The notes: generated by a model from the sequence alone, not told the origin. Shown: positions 45,619-55,913, counted from the first letter of the stretch. The stretch: DNA of 64,000 nt from Arthrobacter sp. efr-133-TYG-118 (GCF_030209755.1 NZ_JARVRH010000006.1:143770-207769); one strand, 5' to 3'. Program-made: numbers and translations.

Positions 45619-46854
45619 ATGCTTACCGACCCATCGCCGCGGGTCACCGACGGTCGATATTTCCGATCGGTGCTTGGTAACTACCCGACAGGCGTCGCAG
45701 CCATTACAGCTGTTGGGCAAGGCGGTGAGCCTGTTGGAATGATTGTCGGCACCTTCAGCTCCGTGTCGCTCGATCCACCACTGGTTTCCTTTACACCCAC
45801 CAAAGATTCGGCATCTTTCAAGGCGCTCCGCGAGTCAAAGAGCTTTTGCGTCAACATACTCGGCGAGCAACAAGAAGAGATCTGTCGTGCACTCGCGGTG
45901 AAGGGCGCCGACGACAAATTCACGTCGGTTCGGTGGCGCCCTGCCGACTCCGGCTCTCCAATAATCGAGAACTCGGTCGCGTGGATTGATTGCGACTTCG
46001 AGTCGATTACCGAAGCGGGTGATCACTACATTGTTCTTGGCGCAGTCCGGGACCTGGCAATCTCGAAGGATTCGCCGGATCTACCTCTCTTGTTTTTCCA
46101 GGGAGGATACGGCCGATTCTCACCTCATTCGCGCGTAATGCCTGCCGCAACTGACGCGCTTGAGCAAATCAGGTTTGTCGACATGGCCCGGGATCACATG
46201 GAGTCCCTTGCGGCTGAACTCGGGATGGAATGTTCCGCCGTAGCTCCTGTTGAGAACTTTCTCGTCCGTTTGGCGAGTGCGGGTGTCCCCCCGAACGGGG
46301 GTTCGCCGGTACGGGTGGGTATACGGCTGCCCTTCGAAGCCCCTATGGGGGCTCTGCTCGTCGCCTGGGCCGATCCCGCTACGCAGGACAGGTGGCTCGA
46401 CCGAGGAGTGCCGCGGGAAAATGTCAAGGAGCGAGATCGGCACCGGGATGCCCTAGAGCGGGTGAGGGCCAAAGGTTGGACGATCACCCTGTTCAGCGAA
46501 GGCTTCAGGTCGATTGACAAGAGGCTGGAAAACTTGGCGGCCGATGGACCTACCCGCCAACCGGACCCGCATCTAAGTCAGTTAGCCGCTTCCCTGAATG
46601 GTCCCGATGCATACGAGCGTGACGAAATCCTTTCTGGTGAGACATACCAAGTCCGAAACGTATCAGCCCCAGTGTTTGATTCCGAGGGAAATGTTGTTCT
46701 CTATCTGACACTATTTGGTTTCCCCGTCTCTACGCGGGGGGACCGGGTGCTGGATATCGTGGCGAGACTAGTTGAGACTGCATCACGGGTATCGGACGCG
46801 ATTTCCTGGGCGGGGCTCAGGAAATCGATTGCGAGCGCGGAGCGGCGGGCATGA
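45619..46854 (+). CDS. flavin reductase fused to an IclR-type effector-binding domain
   Basis: A 411-residue two-domain protein. Residues 1-170 form a flavin reductase domain (NYPTGVAAITA, VGTFSSVSLDPPLVSF, SKSFCVNILGEQQEE). Residues ~190-405 lack an HTH but match an IclR effector domain (RFVDMARDHMESLAAELGM, IRLPFEAPMGALLVAWA, ALERVRAKGWTI). It would supply FMNH2 to the monooxygenase at 40816. By analogy with the HPA hydroxylase reductase, whose C-terminal regulatory domain responds to substrate, this domain may gate NADH use. ATG 45619 is 7 nt after AAGGAG. Confidence 0.88.
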   Translation: MLTDPSPRVTDGRYFRSVLGNYPTGVAAITAVGQGGEPVGMIVGTFSSVSLDPPLVSFTPTKDSASFKALRESKSFCVNILGEQQEEICRALAVKGADDKFTSVRWRPADSGSPIIENSVAWIDCDFESITEAGDHYIVLGAVRDLAISKDSPDLPLLFFQGGYGRFSPHSRVMPAATDALEQIRFVDMARDHMESLAAELGMECSAVAPVENFLVRLASAGVPPNGGSPVRVGIRLPFEAPMGALLVAWADPATQDRWLDRGVPRENVKERDRHRDALERVRAKGWTITLFSEGFRSIDKRLENLAADGPTRQPDPHLSQLAASLNGPDAYERDEILSGETYQVRNVSAPVFDSEGNVVLYLTLFGFPVSTRGDRVLDIVARLVETASRVSDAISWAGLRKSIASAERRA

Positions 46855-47642
46855 ACGGGCACAGTGCCGGAGTACGGGCAGAACACTTCACGGACAGGGT
46901 TGCTGTTATTACGGGCGCTCTCGGTGAGATCGGACTGGAAACAGCCGAAGAGCTTGCGAGGCGCGGTGCTACCGTGTGGGCAGCCGATATTGGTTTCAGC
47001 CCTAGCGAGCCGTCGCGCCCTGTCGGCGCCGGAATCATCCACCCGGTAAACCTCGACGTTACGGATTCGCATGCAGTCGATTCCCTCTTCAGATCGATCA
47101 CGTCAGCAAGCGGTCCCATCTCGATGCTTGTAAATGCTGCGGGCGGTCCTGGTACTGATCGATCCCCTGTGGAAGATGTAACAGACGCCCAGTGGAAAAA
47201 GGTCGTGAGTCTCAACCTCGACGGCACTTTCTACTGTTGCCGTGCTGCCGTGAAGTCGATGAAGTCAGGCGGAATCGGGGGATCGATCGTGAACATCTCA
47301 TCAGGTGCCGGTCGCACCTATTCACGGACAGGGGTTCAGGCCTACGCCGCGGCTAAGGCCGGTGTCATCGGACTTACTCGCCAACTCGCCCGCGAAATGG
47401 GAACGTACGGCGTAAGGGTAAATTGTGTTGCGCCCGGCCTTATCGCCGTTGAAGGGCTCGCCCAAGAGCTCAGCAGCATTAGTTCCGGGGCCATGCAAAC
47501 TCACCTCTCCGGCGTCGCCCTTGGGCGCCTCGGCTCAGCAGCTGACCTCGTTGGTCCGATTGTGTTCTTTCTTGGACCACAGGCTGGCTACGTGACTGGA
47601 CAGACCATTAGTGTTGATGGCGGTTCGACCATGCTCGGATAA
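46851..47642 (+). CDS. SDR family oxidoreductase
   Basis: A 263-residue SDR. The nucleotide motif is TGALGEIG (residues 21-28), with Asp46 favouring NAD. The NNAG motif is NAAG at 95-98; Ser151, Tyr165 and Lys169 are the catalytic residues. The ATG overlaps the stop of the reductase. It is the last gene of the region 3 operon and ends 13 nt from the convergent MarR gene. It may oxidise an alcohol produced after ring or amide cleavage. Confidence 0.92.
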   Translation: MNGHSAGVRAEHFTDRVAVITGALGEIGLETAEELARRGATVWAADIGFSPSEPSRPVGAGIIHPVNLDVTDSHAVDSLFRSITSASGPISMLVNAAGGPGTDRSPVEDVTDAQWKKVVSLNLDGTFYCCRAAVKSMKSGGIGGSIVNISSGAGRTYSRTGVQAYAAAKAGVIGLTRQLAREMGTYGVRVNCVAPGLIAVEGLAQELSSISSGAMQTHLSGVALGRLGSAADLVGPIVFFLGPQAGYVTGQTISVDGGSTMLG

Positions 47643-47655
47643 GGCCCCCGGTGTA

Positions 47656-48621
47656 CTACGTAGCGGTACGCTCAACCGTCAGCCGTCGAAAGAGGGCGAG
47701 GAATGGTATCTGGTTGTGTTGCTCGACAGGTTCAAGAATGCTTTCCGTTACGCGGAAAAATGACGGAGCGATGAGGCGGGAAGAATCGGCACCTTTGGGT
47801 GTCACTCGGATGATTTTTCGTCGCTTGTCCGATGGGTGGAGAGCGGACTCCAAGAGCCGCTGCGAACTCATTCGGGACACTAAACCTGCCATTGATGCTT
47901 TGTCCAGCGACAGGATCACCGACAGGGAACGTTGATCGAACGGACCGTCCTCCACCAAAACCCTGACAGCAGAATAAGCCAAAGGGGTAACGACAGATCC
48001 GATCTCCCTTTTCCATAAAGAGCCGTAGGCTTGCTGGCTGATCCGGATCAGTCGACCAAAGGCCCAGTTCGTTGCAGCGATCGCAAGTCCGTCACTCCAT
48101 TCCTGAACCTCTTCGAACCCGGACGCAGACGCATCCGGGCGATGGCTGAAGGCGATCAGCCGAAGCTGGGTCAGGAACCAAGTTTGTTCAGTGCCGTTCA
48201 GCGGCGAGAGAAAAATCTCATCTGCGTGACGGAGCCGACGTCCATGGCCACGAACAAGCTCCACGGCGTCGGGCGAGGCGAACAAACGCTGACGACGGGC
48301 GTCTGAAGAGTCAGGAACCGACGAGATAAACCCTAGTTTGATAAGCCGGCGGACGATTTCTCCGACCGTTGACCGGTCCAGCGCTGACACGTCCGCAACA
48401 GCAGTTTGATCCAGACCGGGCACGCGCGAGAGAGCGAGGAGGACCGCAAATTGTGATGGAGTTAGATCGCCCTTGCCGCCAATCGACTGGAACCCTGAAT
48501 GCAGTTGACGCCCAACGCGGATCAAATGTCCTGGATCAGCGGCGAGGAGTCGAAGCGCATCGCTTTCATGGGGATTCGACCTTTCGACCGCGATTGAATA
48601 TCGGGCAACTACGTCTGTCAC
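47656..48621 (-). CDS. transcriptional regulator with two tandem MarR domains
   Basis: A 321-residue protein made of two MarR-like winged-helix domains. Domain 1 (about residues 30-155) includes LTPSQFAVLLALSR, DRSTVGEIVRRLIKLGF and the wing SVPDSSDARRQRLFAS. Domain 2 (about 175-310) includes PLAYSAVRVLVEDG, DKASMAGLVSRM and HPSDKRRKIIRVT. MarR proteins are normally ~150-residue dimers, so this is a covalent pseudo-dimer. It starts at GTG; a TAGACT -10-like box ends 6 nt before it, suggesting leaderless expression. It probably controls the convergent region 3 operon. Confidence 0.88.
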   Translation of the reverse strand: MTDVVARYSIAVERSNPHESDALRLLAADPGHLIRVGRQLHSGFQSIGGKGDLTPSQFAVLLALSRVPGLDQTAVADVSALDRSTVGEIVRRLIKLGFISSVPDSSDARRQRLFASPDAVELVRGHGRRLRHADEIFLSPLNGTEQTWFLTQLRLIAFSHRPDASASGFEEVQEWSDGLAIAATNWAFGRLIRISQQAYGSLWKREIGSVVTPLAYSAVRVLVEDGPFDQRSLSVILSLDKASMAGLVSRMSSQRLLESALHPSDKRRKIIRVTPKGADSSRLIAPSFFRVTESILEPVEQHNQIPFLALFRRLTVERTAT

Positions 48622-49170
48622 GACGCTAGTCTACGCGGAGGTGTGGACACGGTCTGGCTAGCAACGGTTGGCTTGGCGCCGGACTTCGATTCCAGGCTTC
48701 ACCCCGCCCCAGCTGGGGCGAAGCAGGTCGTCGATTTCAATGATGCGTATGGCGACACACGTTTAGCGGGACTTGCGGGCACCAGCCGGTGGCTGGCGTG
48801 TCTGCGTCAGTAAGAGAGCATGCTCTGGCTAAGCTCTAATCCCAATACTTGGGAGTCCTACCCGCCGGGCGTTGATGTCTGGGGAGTTCGGTGTAAAGCC
48901 CTGCTGTCCGCGTCGAACGGGGCGAACCATGCCGGGGTAAACAAGCCGGACAAGTATCTGACGTCCTTGACGGACAGCGTCCGTAAGGACTAGTCACAAC
49001 GCCGGGTACCCTGTCCTGCGCGGGCCCATGGCGGCTCGTGCCCACAGACCTCTACCCGTTGGTGCCGTTCGATGGTGGACCGTCCATCGAAGATAAGGAC
49101 TTCCGAAGCGCGTAGGGAATGCCGGGCATTCTGGCTGCTTAAAGTCGGGTGAATGCGAGCCGTGCCCGGA
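48622..49170. other. 549-nt gap with decayed coding DNA
   Basis: A palindrome GCCCCAGCTGGGGC flanked by GCTTC/GAAGC lies near 48695-48725. A plus-strand stretch at about 48840-48993 (NPNTWESYPPGVDVWG ... LTDSVRKD) reads like the tail of a protein but has no start or known family. No intact gene is supported. Confidence 0.4.
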
Positions 49171-49530
49171 TTACGGCTGTGGGCCTGCGGCCCGCGGCCG
49201 CTGCGGGACAGGTTCCTGAGGGAAATGCTCCGGACGCGGTCTCGCACGGTCAGCCCACTGGCCTGCTGACGAGGACAGGTGCGCACAGGCCAGCCAACAG
49301 CACACCAACACCCCCGGCAGCGACTGACCAGCGGACTCAAAACTCGGTACCGATCCAGCGACCACGGGCGCCCCGATGGCGGTCCCGCCCTGCATGACGC
49401 CCATGCACAGGGCCAGGACGCGCCCGCGGAACTGCGGTTCCACCGAGAGCTGGATGCCCGTATTGCAGCTGTTCAGGTATGTCAGGCTGATCAGAATCAG
49501 GATCCCCGCGTACAGCCAGAATGAGTGCGC
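49171..49530 (-). pseudogene. C-terminal relic of an MFS (DHA3-type) exporter
   Basis: The minus strand reads FWLYAGILILISLTYLNSC then IQLSVEPQFRGRVLALCMG and GGTAIGAPVVAGS, the conserved FRGRVxALYxxxxxGGxxIG segment of DHA3 carriers. The N-terminal half is absent and the downstream reading shifts frame near 49300, where a neighbouring frame continues with GLTVRDRVRSISLRN. It is clearly non-functional. Confidence 0.75.
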
Positions 49531-49592
49531 AGCGCTGGTGTGAGACCGGAGGCGAGTTGGCGATTCGCGAGCTAGCTCCAGGTGAACTTCCC

Positions 49593-50176
49593 ATGTATAG
49601 CCAACGCTACAACCACGACCGGGAGATGGTTTCTGAAACTAGATTTGTCTCAAGTAGCATTCCTCAGGTGGCACGGAGCTGGCTCCAGGCCGGAGACAGA
49701 GCAGCCCAAGGACTTCAGGGCTATATAGGCTCCCAGATAGTACGTCTGACGGTTCCACGGTATGGCGGGCAGATAACCTTTGCTTTTTCAAGCACTAGAG
49801 ACTACGAGCGCTGGGAAACTTCAGAGGCACGAAATGCCTGGCTGCGCCAGGCAAAGGATCAACAGTTCGTTCGAGGATACCTTTCCGTGTGGGGACTCGA
49901 GCCGAACCCAAAGAGCTCAGTACCCCAGCGGGTGTCTTCTCTACCGCGGTGGAAGCAAACCGTCATTATCTACATGTCGTTCCTGCGACTGAGTCTCTCA
50001 ATGAACTACAGCCTGGCCTCTATCCCCGTTGACTTGTCAACGTGGATGAAGGTGACGGTTTCAGTGGGAATTCTTACCCCCGTGTGACATACATCTTCAT
50101 ACCCGGCTCTGATGGCTCATGGCCAACGGCGGTCAGCTTCAGGAATGGTGTGATCCATTTCCCCGCCGGGTTCTAG
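49593..50176 (+). pseudogene. ABM-like membrane protein, frameshifted near its end
   Basis: The frame from ATG 49593 encodes an antibiotic-biosynthesis-monooxygenase-like N-terminal domain (FSSTRDYERWETSEARNAWL) followed by the hydrophobic tail typical of membrane ABM proteins (LPRWKQTVIIYMSFLRLSL). It stops at 50087-50089, and the next frame continues in style (VTYIFIP) to a TAG near 50176 before losing similarity. I read this as a damaged gene; a short functional form is possible. The N-terminal start could be upstream at 49521. Confidence 0.6.
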
Positions 50177-50684
50177 AACCTTCTTTTCGGGCGCGTGCCT
50201 GTTTTGAAAAGGACCAGACCTGAAAATTTCACGATCTGCTTGGCCAGGAAGACTTACCCGGTCCGCGTGGTGGAGCAACGTCCAGTTCCATAAGCCTCAG
50301 CAGTGCGCCTAGGTTAACGAAACCTGGCGGCAACTCCTCGGCCGTCAGCAGCGCAGTGCCCTTGGGGCGCTCTCATCGACTGCAGCGGCCCTTTGGCCGG
50401 ACCGCCAGTGGGACTTCACCTTGTTGCTTTCCGAACACTATCTTGGCGGGAGAATATCGGAAATTCACCGAGCGTGCAGACTGCATCAATTACCTCGCTG
50501 CGGGCGCACTGGGTATTCCCCCCTTCCAGTGGAAACCCATATATGCAGTCAAACCCCTACGACTATGCGACCCGTCAGATGCAGACACTGCAGCTGTGGG
50601 TGCTGGGCCATTCCATGCCTGAACCAGCAGTTGTCTTGCGGACTCTGCGGGCATGGCGGCTTTGTCCGCCAGTGGCATTTCTTG
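50177..50684. other. 508-nt gap without a supported gene
   Basis: Several short frames exist on the plus strand but none has a ribosome site or known motif. I see no repeat or IS end here. Confidence 0.4.
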
Positions 50685-50730
50685 GGCTCGGCCTGGGGCA
50701 AAGCAGCCTCGGACCTGCCCCGGCCGAGCC
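50685..50730 (-). terminator. large hairpin after transketolase
   Basis: GGCTCGGCC / GGCCGAGCC outer arms (50685-50693, 50722-50730) and GGGGCA / TGCCCC inner arms form a stem of 15 pairs with one bulged base, starting 6 nt past the transketolase stop. It closes the minus-strand polyol operon. Confidence 0.75.
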
Positions 50731-50736
50731 TCAGAA

Positions 50737-52878
50737 TCAGGCCATAAGACCCGCGAGGGAGTCCTTGGCGGCGGCGACTGCTTCTGCCGTGATGCCGAAC
50801 TCCTTGAAGAGGCGCTTGTAGTCTGCCGAGGCGCCGAAGTGCTCGAGGCTGATGGAGCGTCCGGCGTCGCCGACGAATTCCTTCCAGCCCAAGGCCAGGC
50901 TGGCCTCGACCGAGACGCGGGCCTTGACCGCGGCCGGGAGCACGGACTCGCGGTATGCGGAGTCCTGCTTGTTGAACCACTCGACGCACGGCATCGAGAC
51001 GACGCGGGTGGCGATGCCTTCGGCCTGGAGCGCTTCGCGGGCGTTCACCGCGAGCTGGACCTCTGAACCGGTGCCGATCAGGATGACGTCGGCCGGGACC
51101 GTGGCGCCGTCCTTCGAAGCCTCTGCCAGGACGTAGCCGCCCTTTGCGACGCCCGCGGTGGAGCCGAAGGTGTCACCCTCGGCAATGCCCTCGCCGCGTG
51201 CGTAGGTCGGGATGTTCTGGCGGGTCAGCACGATGCCTGCCGGGTTCTCGTGGTTCTCCAGCATGGTCTTCCACGCTGCGGCGACCTCGTTGGCGTCGCC
51301 GGGACGGACAACGTCCAGGCCCGGGATGGCGCGCAGGGTGGACAGCTGTTCCACCGGCTGGTGGGTGGGTCCGTCTTCGCCCAGGCCGATCGAGTCATGC
51401 GACCACACATAGATGGACGGGACGCCCATGAGGGCGCCGAGGCGGATGGCCGGCTTCTGGTAGTCACTGAAGATCAGGAACGTGCCGGAGAACGCCCGGG
51501 TCCGGCCGTGCAGCGAGATGCCGTTCACGATCGACGCCGCGGCGTGCTCGCGGATACCGAAGTGCAGCACCCGGCCGTACGGGTTGCCCTTCCAGGCGCC
51601 GGTGGAGCGCGAGGCCGGAATGAACGACGGTGAACCCTCGATGGTGGTGTTGTTGGACTCGGCGAGGTCGGCCGAACCGCCCCACAGTTCCGGAAGGACC
51701 GGGCCGATCGCGTTCAGGACCTTGCCGGACGCGGCGCGGGTGGAAACTTCCTTGCCCGCTTCGAACACCGGCAGGACGGCGTCGAGCTCGACAGGAAGCT
51801 TCTTGGCCTCGATCCGCTCAAGCAGTGCAGCGCCCTCCGGGTTGGCGGTCTGCCATGCCTCGAAGGATGCCTGCCATTCGCTGCGCTCGGCTGCGCCGCG
51901 TTCGACGACGGCACGGGCGTGTGCCAGGACGTCCTCGTCCACTTCGAAGGACTTGGCCGGGTCGAAGCCCAGGACTTCCTTGAGCCCGGCGACTTCCTCG
52001 GCGCCGAGGGCGGAACCGTGGATCTTGCCGGTGTTCTGCTTCTTGGGGGCGGGGTAGCCGATGATGGTGCGCAGCGAGATGATCGACGGCTTGGACGTCT
52101 CGGCCTTCGCGGCGAGCAGGGCGCTGTAGAGTTCCTGGACGTCTTCGACGTATTCGCCGGTCGGGTTGCTTTCGCTGGGGCGGGTCCAGTCCACGCGCTG
52201 GGTGTGCCAGCCGTAGGCTTCGTAGCGCTTGAGCACGTCTTCGGTGAACGCGATGTCGGTGTCGTCTTCGATGGAGATGTGGTTCTCGTCGTAGATCACC
52301 ACGAGGTTGCCCAGTTCCTGGTGCCCGGCCAGGGAGGAAGCTTCCGAGGTGACGCCTTCCTGGAGGTCGCCGTCGGAGGCGATGACCCAGATGGTGTGGT
52401 CGAACGGGCTCTCGCCGGCGGGGGCATCGGCGTCGAACAGGCCGCGTTGGCGGCGCTGCGAGTAGGCGAAGCCCACCGAGGAGGCCAGGCCCTGGCCCAA
52501 CGGGCCGGTGGTGATCTCGACGCCGGCGGTGTGCTTGTACTCCGGGTGGCCGGGGGTCAGCGAACCCCAGGTGCGCAGGGCCTCGAGGTCCTTCAGTTCC
52601 AGGCCGTAGCCGGAAAGGAACAGCTGGATGTACAGGGTCAGCGAGGTGTGTCCGGGGGAGAGGACGAACCGGTCACGGCCGATCCAGTCCGGGTGCTTCG
52701 GGTCGTGGCGCATCAGCTTCTGGAACAGCAGGTAGGCGGCCGGGGCAAGGCTCATGGCCGTACCAGGGTGACCGTTGCCGACCTTCTCGACGGCGTCAGC
52801 GGCCAAAACGCGGACGGTGTCCACGGCGCGCTGGTCCAGGCTTGTCCAAGTCAGTTCTTGCTCTTCCAAATGTGGCAC
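50737..52878 (-). CDS. tkt: transketolase
   Basis: A full-length 713-residue transketolase. Thiamine pyrophosphate motif [19 protein letters not shown] is modified as SDGDLQEG here; the substrate loop is [13 protein letters not shown] near residue 36, and the [13 protein letters not shown] and [15 protein letters not shown] motifs are intact. It starts at GTG 52878. It moves two-carbon units between sugar phosphates and would consume erythrose-4-phosphate made by the genes upstream. Strongly biased codon use suggests high expression. It follows the SDR by 101 nt; it may be an operon-dedicated copy rather than the housekeeping one. Confidence 0.97.
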   Translation of the reverse strand: MPHLEEQELTWTSLDQRAVDTVRVLAADAVEKVGNGHPGTAMSLAPAAYLLFQKLMRHDPKHPDWIGRDRFVLSPGHTSLTLYIQLFLSGYGLELKDLEALRTWGSLTPGHPEYKHTAGVEITTGPLGQGLASSVGFAYSQRRQRGLFDADAPAGESPFDHTIWVIASDGDLQEGVTSEASSLAGHQELGNLVVIYDENHISIEDDTDIAFTEDVLKRYEAYGWHTQRVDWTRPSESNPTGEYVEDVQELYSALLAAKAETSKPSIISLRTIIGYPAPKKQNTGKIHGSALGAEEVAGLKEVLGFDPAKSFEVDEDVLAHARAVVERGAAERSEWQASFEAWQTANPEGAALLERIEAKKLPVELDAVLPVFEAGKEVSTRAASGKVLNAIGPVLPELWGGSADLAESNNTTIEGSPSFIPASRSTGAWKGNPYGRVLHFGIREHAAASIVNGISLHGRTRAFSGTFLIFSDYQKPAIRLGALMGVPSIYVWSHDSIGLGEDGPTHQPVEQLSTLRAIPGLDVVRPGDANEVAAAWKTMLENHENPAGIVLTRQNIPTYARGEGIAEGDTFGSTAGVAKGGYVLAEASKDGATVPADVILIGTGSEVQLAVNAREALQAEGIATRVVSMPCVEWFNKQDSAYRESVLPAAVKARVSVEASLALGWKEFVGDAGRSISLEHFGASADYKRLFKEFGITAEAVAAAKDSLAGLMA

Positions 52879-52979
52879 GTAAACCGAGCCCCTCTCTTGG
52901 TGTCTTTCAATGATTCTGGGTATGACGGCAGACAGGAGCGGCCCGCGGTGCGGGAACGCTCCTGTCTGGTGGGCGTTTG

Positions 52980-53723
52980 TCAGACGGTGGTGAAGCCGCC
53001 ATCGATGAGGACGTTGCTGCCGGTGATCATGGCGGCGTTGTCACTTGCCAGGTACCCGATGAGCGAGGCGACCTCCTCGGGCTGGGCGAAGCGGCCCACA
53101 GGGATTTCCCGCTTGGCCTTTTCGCCTTTTTCTCCGGCCCAGGCCTTCTTGCCGAGCGGGGTTTCCACCACGGTGGGGGAGACGGCGTTGACCGTGACAC
53201 CCTTGGGGGCCCATTCGAGCGAGAGCACGTGGGTGAGGCCGACGATCGCTGCCTTGGAAGCGCAGTAGGCGGCGTGCTGGTCCAGGCCGATGACGGCGGC
53301 CTGGGAGGCGAGGTTGATGATGCGCCCGTATCCGGCGTCGACCATGACGCGGCCTGCCGCCTGGGCCATGTAGAAGCTGGCGCTGAGGTTGATGTCGATC
53401 GTTGCCTGCCAGCGCGCCGCCGGCACGTCGACGGCGGCATCGAGCAGGGCGACGCCGGCTGAGTTGACCAGGATGTGCGGCACACCGGCGACGCGAATGG
53501 TTTCTTCGACGATCTCGCCGGCGGCTTCGGGTGCGGTCAGGTTGCGGGCAATGCCGTGGTGGCCCTTGCCGGGGAGCTCTGCCATGAGGGCCCCGACACT
53601 GTCGGAGAGGTCGACGCCGATAACCCGGGCGCCGCGGGATGCGAGGTGGTGGGCGACGGTGTAGCCGATGCCGCTTGCGGCGCCCGTGATGATGGCAATT
53701 TTGCCCTCGAATTGCTGTTCCAT
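52980..53723 (-). CDS. SDR polyol dehydrogenase (threitol/arabinitol-type)
   Basis: A 247-residue SDR with TGAASGIG (residues 13-20), NSAG at 87-90, Ser140, Tyr153 and Lys157, and Asp38 for NAD. ATG 53723 follows GAAGGA by 8 nt, and the gene starts 4 nt after the rpiB stop. Located with a tetrulose-type kinase and isomerase, it resembles the mycobacterial D-threitol dehydrogenase that makes erythrulose; another polyol is possible. Confidence 0.88.
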   Translation of the reverse strand: MEQQFEGKIAIITGAASGIGYTVAHHLASRGARVIGVDLSDSVGALMAELPGKGHHGIARNLTAPEAAGEIVEETIRVAGVPHILVNSAGVALLDAAVDVPAARWQATIDINLSASFYMAQAAGRVMVDAGYGRIINLASQAAVIGLDQHAAYCASKAAIVGLTHVLSLEWAPKGVTVNAVSPTVVETPLGKKAWAGEKGEKAKREIPVGRFAQPEEVASLIGYLASDNAAMITGSNVLIDGGFTTV

Positions 53724-53727
53724 TGTT

Positions 53728-54186
53728 CTATCCTTCGTAGGCGCAGATGTCCTGGACTTTTTCGGCCGAGGCACTGCTGGTGTCGAATTCGTAAGTGAGC
53801 CATTCCTTGGCGAGGCGGCGGGCCAGTTCCAGGCCCACGACGCGTTGGCCGAAGCAGAGGACCTGGGCGTTGTTGCTCAGGACGCTCCGCTCGACAGAGA
53901 AGGAATCATGGGCAGTGACTGCGCGGATCCCTTTGACCTTGTTCGCGGCGATGGCGACTCCCAGCCCGGTGCCGCAGACAAGCAGTGCCCGGTCCGCATC
54001 ACCGGAGGCGACGATGCGGGCGGCTTCGACGGCGATGTGCGGGTAGGCGGTGTGCCCGTCGGTGTCAACGCCGACGTCCACAACGGAAGCGACAAGGCCG
54101 TTGGCGGCGAGGTCCTTCTTCAGGGCCTCTTTGTAGTCGAATCCTGCGTCATCGCTTCCGACGACGATTCTCAGACCGGCGGTCAT
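53728..54186 (-). CDS. rpiB: RpiB/LacAB-type sugar-phosphate isomerase
   Basis: A 152-residue RpiB-fold isomerase. The catalytic Cys is in [14 protein letters not shown] and the phosphate/substrate region in [12 protein letters not shown], where Asp-Asp-Ala replaces the usual Asp-His-Ala. ATG overlaps the kinase stop. In tetritol pathways of actinobacteria such RpiB homologs interconvert erythrulose-4-phosphate and erythrose-4-phosphate, which fits here better than ribose-5-phosphate. Confidence 0.88.
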   Translation of the reverse strand: MTAGLRIVVGSDDAGFDYKEALKKDLAANGLVASVVDVGVDTDGHTAYPHIAVEAARIVASGDADRALLVCGTGLGVAIAANKVKGIRAVTAHDSFSVERSVLSNNAQVLCFGQRVVGLELARRLAKEWLTYEFDTSSASAEKVQDICAYEG

Positions 54187-55913
54187 GACTGGGTCCTTTC
54201 AGTGGCAGGGGCGAGGGCTTCAAGGGCGGTGACGATCATTCCGAAGGACGTCGCGCCCGCATCGGGTGTGCCGATGCTCTTTTCGGCCAGCGGGCGTGCC
54301 CGACCCAGCTTTGGTGTCAAGGATGCTGTGGCCGCTGCAGCCGCGGATGCTTCGGCCGCTGCGGAAGCCCACGCGGCGGCGGGGTCCTTGCCGCTCATCA
54401 GGGCGAGCTCGAGGCCGTCGACGAACGGCAACATGGCGTCGACGATCGTCTTGTCACCTGGTTTGGCCCGGCCAAGGTCGGTGATGGCGGTCGAGAAGGC
54501 ATGGACGGCCGTTGCGATCACGCCCCGGTCAAAGCTGGTGCCTTGATCGTCGATGGCCGCTGCCGCGCTTTCCAGCCCGGCTCCCCACAACACCCCTGAG
54601 GTGCCCCCTGCCGCGGCCGCCCATGCTTGCCCGGCCTTGCGGAGGATGTAGGAAGGGCCCGCGGTGGTGGCTTTGGCGGCCCTCTCGGCCGAGGCCAGCG
54701 CTGCGTCGGCGCCCTTCACCATGCCCCGGCCGTGGTCGCCGTCGCCGGCTACCGCGTCAATGCGCCCAAGCTCGGTCTCGTTGGCGTGCATGGTCGAGGC
54801 CAACACGCGCAAACCATCCAGGACTAGCGTGGCCACCGGGACGGCGGCTGGGCTCGGGACCGGAATGGAGTCGAGCTCTTCTGCCTCGTCAATGTGTCGG
54901 ACGGCCGGTCGCAGCCCCCGCAACGCGGATTTCTGCTTCCGGTAGGCCGGGGTATAGGTCTCGGCACTCCACAGCCATTCGAGTTCCTTGTCCAGCCACA
55001 TGAGGGTGAGCGAGATACCGCCCATGTCGAGGCTGGTCACGAGCTCCCCGACCTCGGGTTCGACGATTTCCAGGCCCGCCTCGCGGAGCAACGGTGCCAC
55101 GGAATTCCACACCAGGAACAGTTCTTCGTATTTCGTGGTGCCCAATCCATTCAGGATCACGGCCACACGGGACGAAGCCCTGGCAGGGGCCTGGTTGAGC
55201 AGGTCGCCGACAAGGAGCCTGGCCAGCTCCTCAGCGGTTCCAAGGACTTCGTCACGGATCCCCGGCTCGCCGTGGATGCCGAGACCGACGCCCATGTGGT
55301 TTTCCGGGACAGTGAAGAGCGGTGCGTCGGCGCCGGGCATGGTGCAGCCGGAGAAGGCGACGCCGAAACTGCGGGTGGCGGCGTTGGCGGCGCGTCCGAT
55401 GCGTTCTACTTCGTCCAGATCCAGGCCCGCGGCAGCCGCGGCACCAAGTGCTTTGAAGACGGTGAAGTCCCCGGCGATGCCCCGGCGCTCGGATTCGATA
55501 GGGGATGAGGCGATGTCGTCGGTGACCACGACGATGCGGGTGTCGATGCCTTCCTTACGGAGGCGCTCGGCGGCGATGCCGAAGTTCATGTTGTCGCCGG
55601 CGTAGTTGCCGAACGTGAGGATGACGCCTTTGCCCTGGTCGGCGGCTTTGGCCACCGAGTAGACCTGGGCGGCGCTGGGGGAGGTGAAGATGTTGCCGAC
55701 GACGGCCGCGGTTGCGAATCCGGGACCCACGATTCCGCAGAAGGCCGGGTAGTGCCCGGAGCCGCCTCCGACGACGACTGCGACCTGCGGGGTTTCGGAT
55801 CGGTGGGCGACGGCGCCGCCCGGCACGCCGCGGAGGCGGTCGGAGTAAAGGTCGAGGAATCCGCTGAACTGGTCTTCAGCGAACTCGGAGGGGTCATTGA
55901 ACAAGACAGTCAT
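54183..55913 (-). CDS. dihydroxyacetone/erythrulose kinase (DhaK-DhaL fusion)
   Basis: A 576-residue ATP-dependent ketose kinase. The DhaK domain (1 to ~330) has [23 protein letters not shown] and the substrate-binding His in GLGIHGEPG. The DhaL domain (~365-576) has [10 protein letters not shown] and GGTSGVLWG with Mg-binding aspartates. Homologs in mycobacterial threitol/erythritol pathways phosphorylate erythrulose. It comes right after the transporter lipoprotein gene and is coupled to rpiB. Confidence 0.92.
   Translation of the reverse strand: MTVLFNDPSEFAEDQFSGFLDLYSDRLRGVPGGAVAHRSETPQVAVVVGGGSGHYPAFCGIVGPGFATAAVVGNIFTSPSAAQVYSVAKAADQGKGVILTFGNYAGDNMNFGIAAERLRKEGIDTRIVVVTDDIASSPIESERRGIAGDFTVFKALGAAAAAGLDLDEVERIGRAANAATRSFGVAFSGCTMPGADAPLFTVPENHMGVGLGIHGEPGIRDEVLGTAEELARLLVGDLLNQAPARASSRVAVILNGLGTTKYEELFLVWNSVAPLLREAGLEIVEPEVGELVTSLDMGGISLTLMWLDKELEWLWSAETYTPAYRKQKSALRGLRPAVRHIDEAEELDSIPVPSPAAVPVATLVLDGLRVLASTMHANETELGRIDAVAGDGDHGRGMVKGADAALASAERAAKATTAGPSYILRKAGQAWAAAAGGTSGVLWGAGLESAAAAIDDQGTSFDRGVIATAVHAFSTAITDLGRAKPGDKTIVDAMLPFVDGLELALMSGKDPAAAWASAAAEASAAAAATASLTPKLGRARPLAEKSIGTPDAGATSFGMIVTALEALAPATERTQS

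Noticed and set aside
51919..53268. 449-codon plus-strand open frame opposite transketolase
   Set aside because: It lies antisense to a textbook transketolase; its sequence is Gly/Val/Asp-rich shadow coding with no domain, caused by high GC bias.
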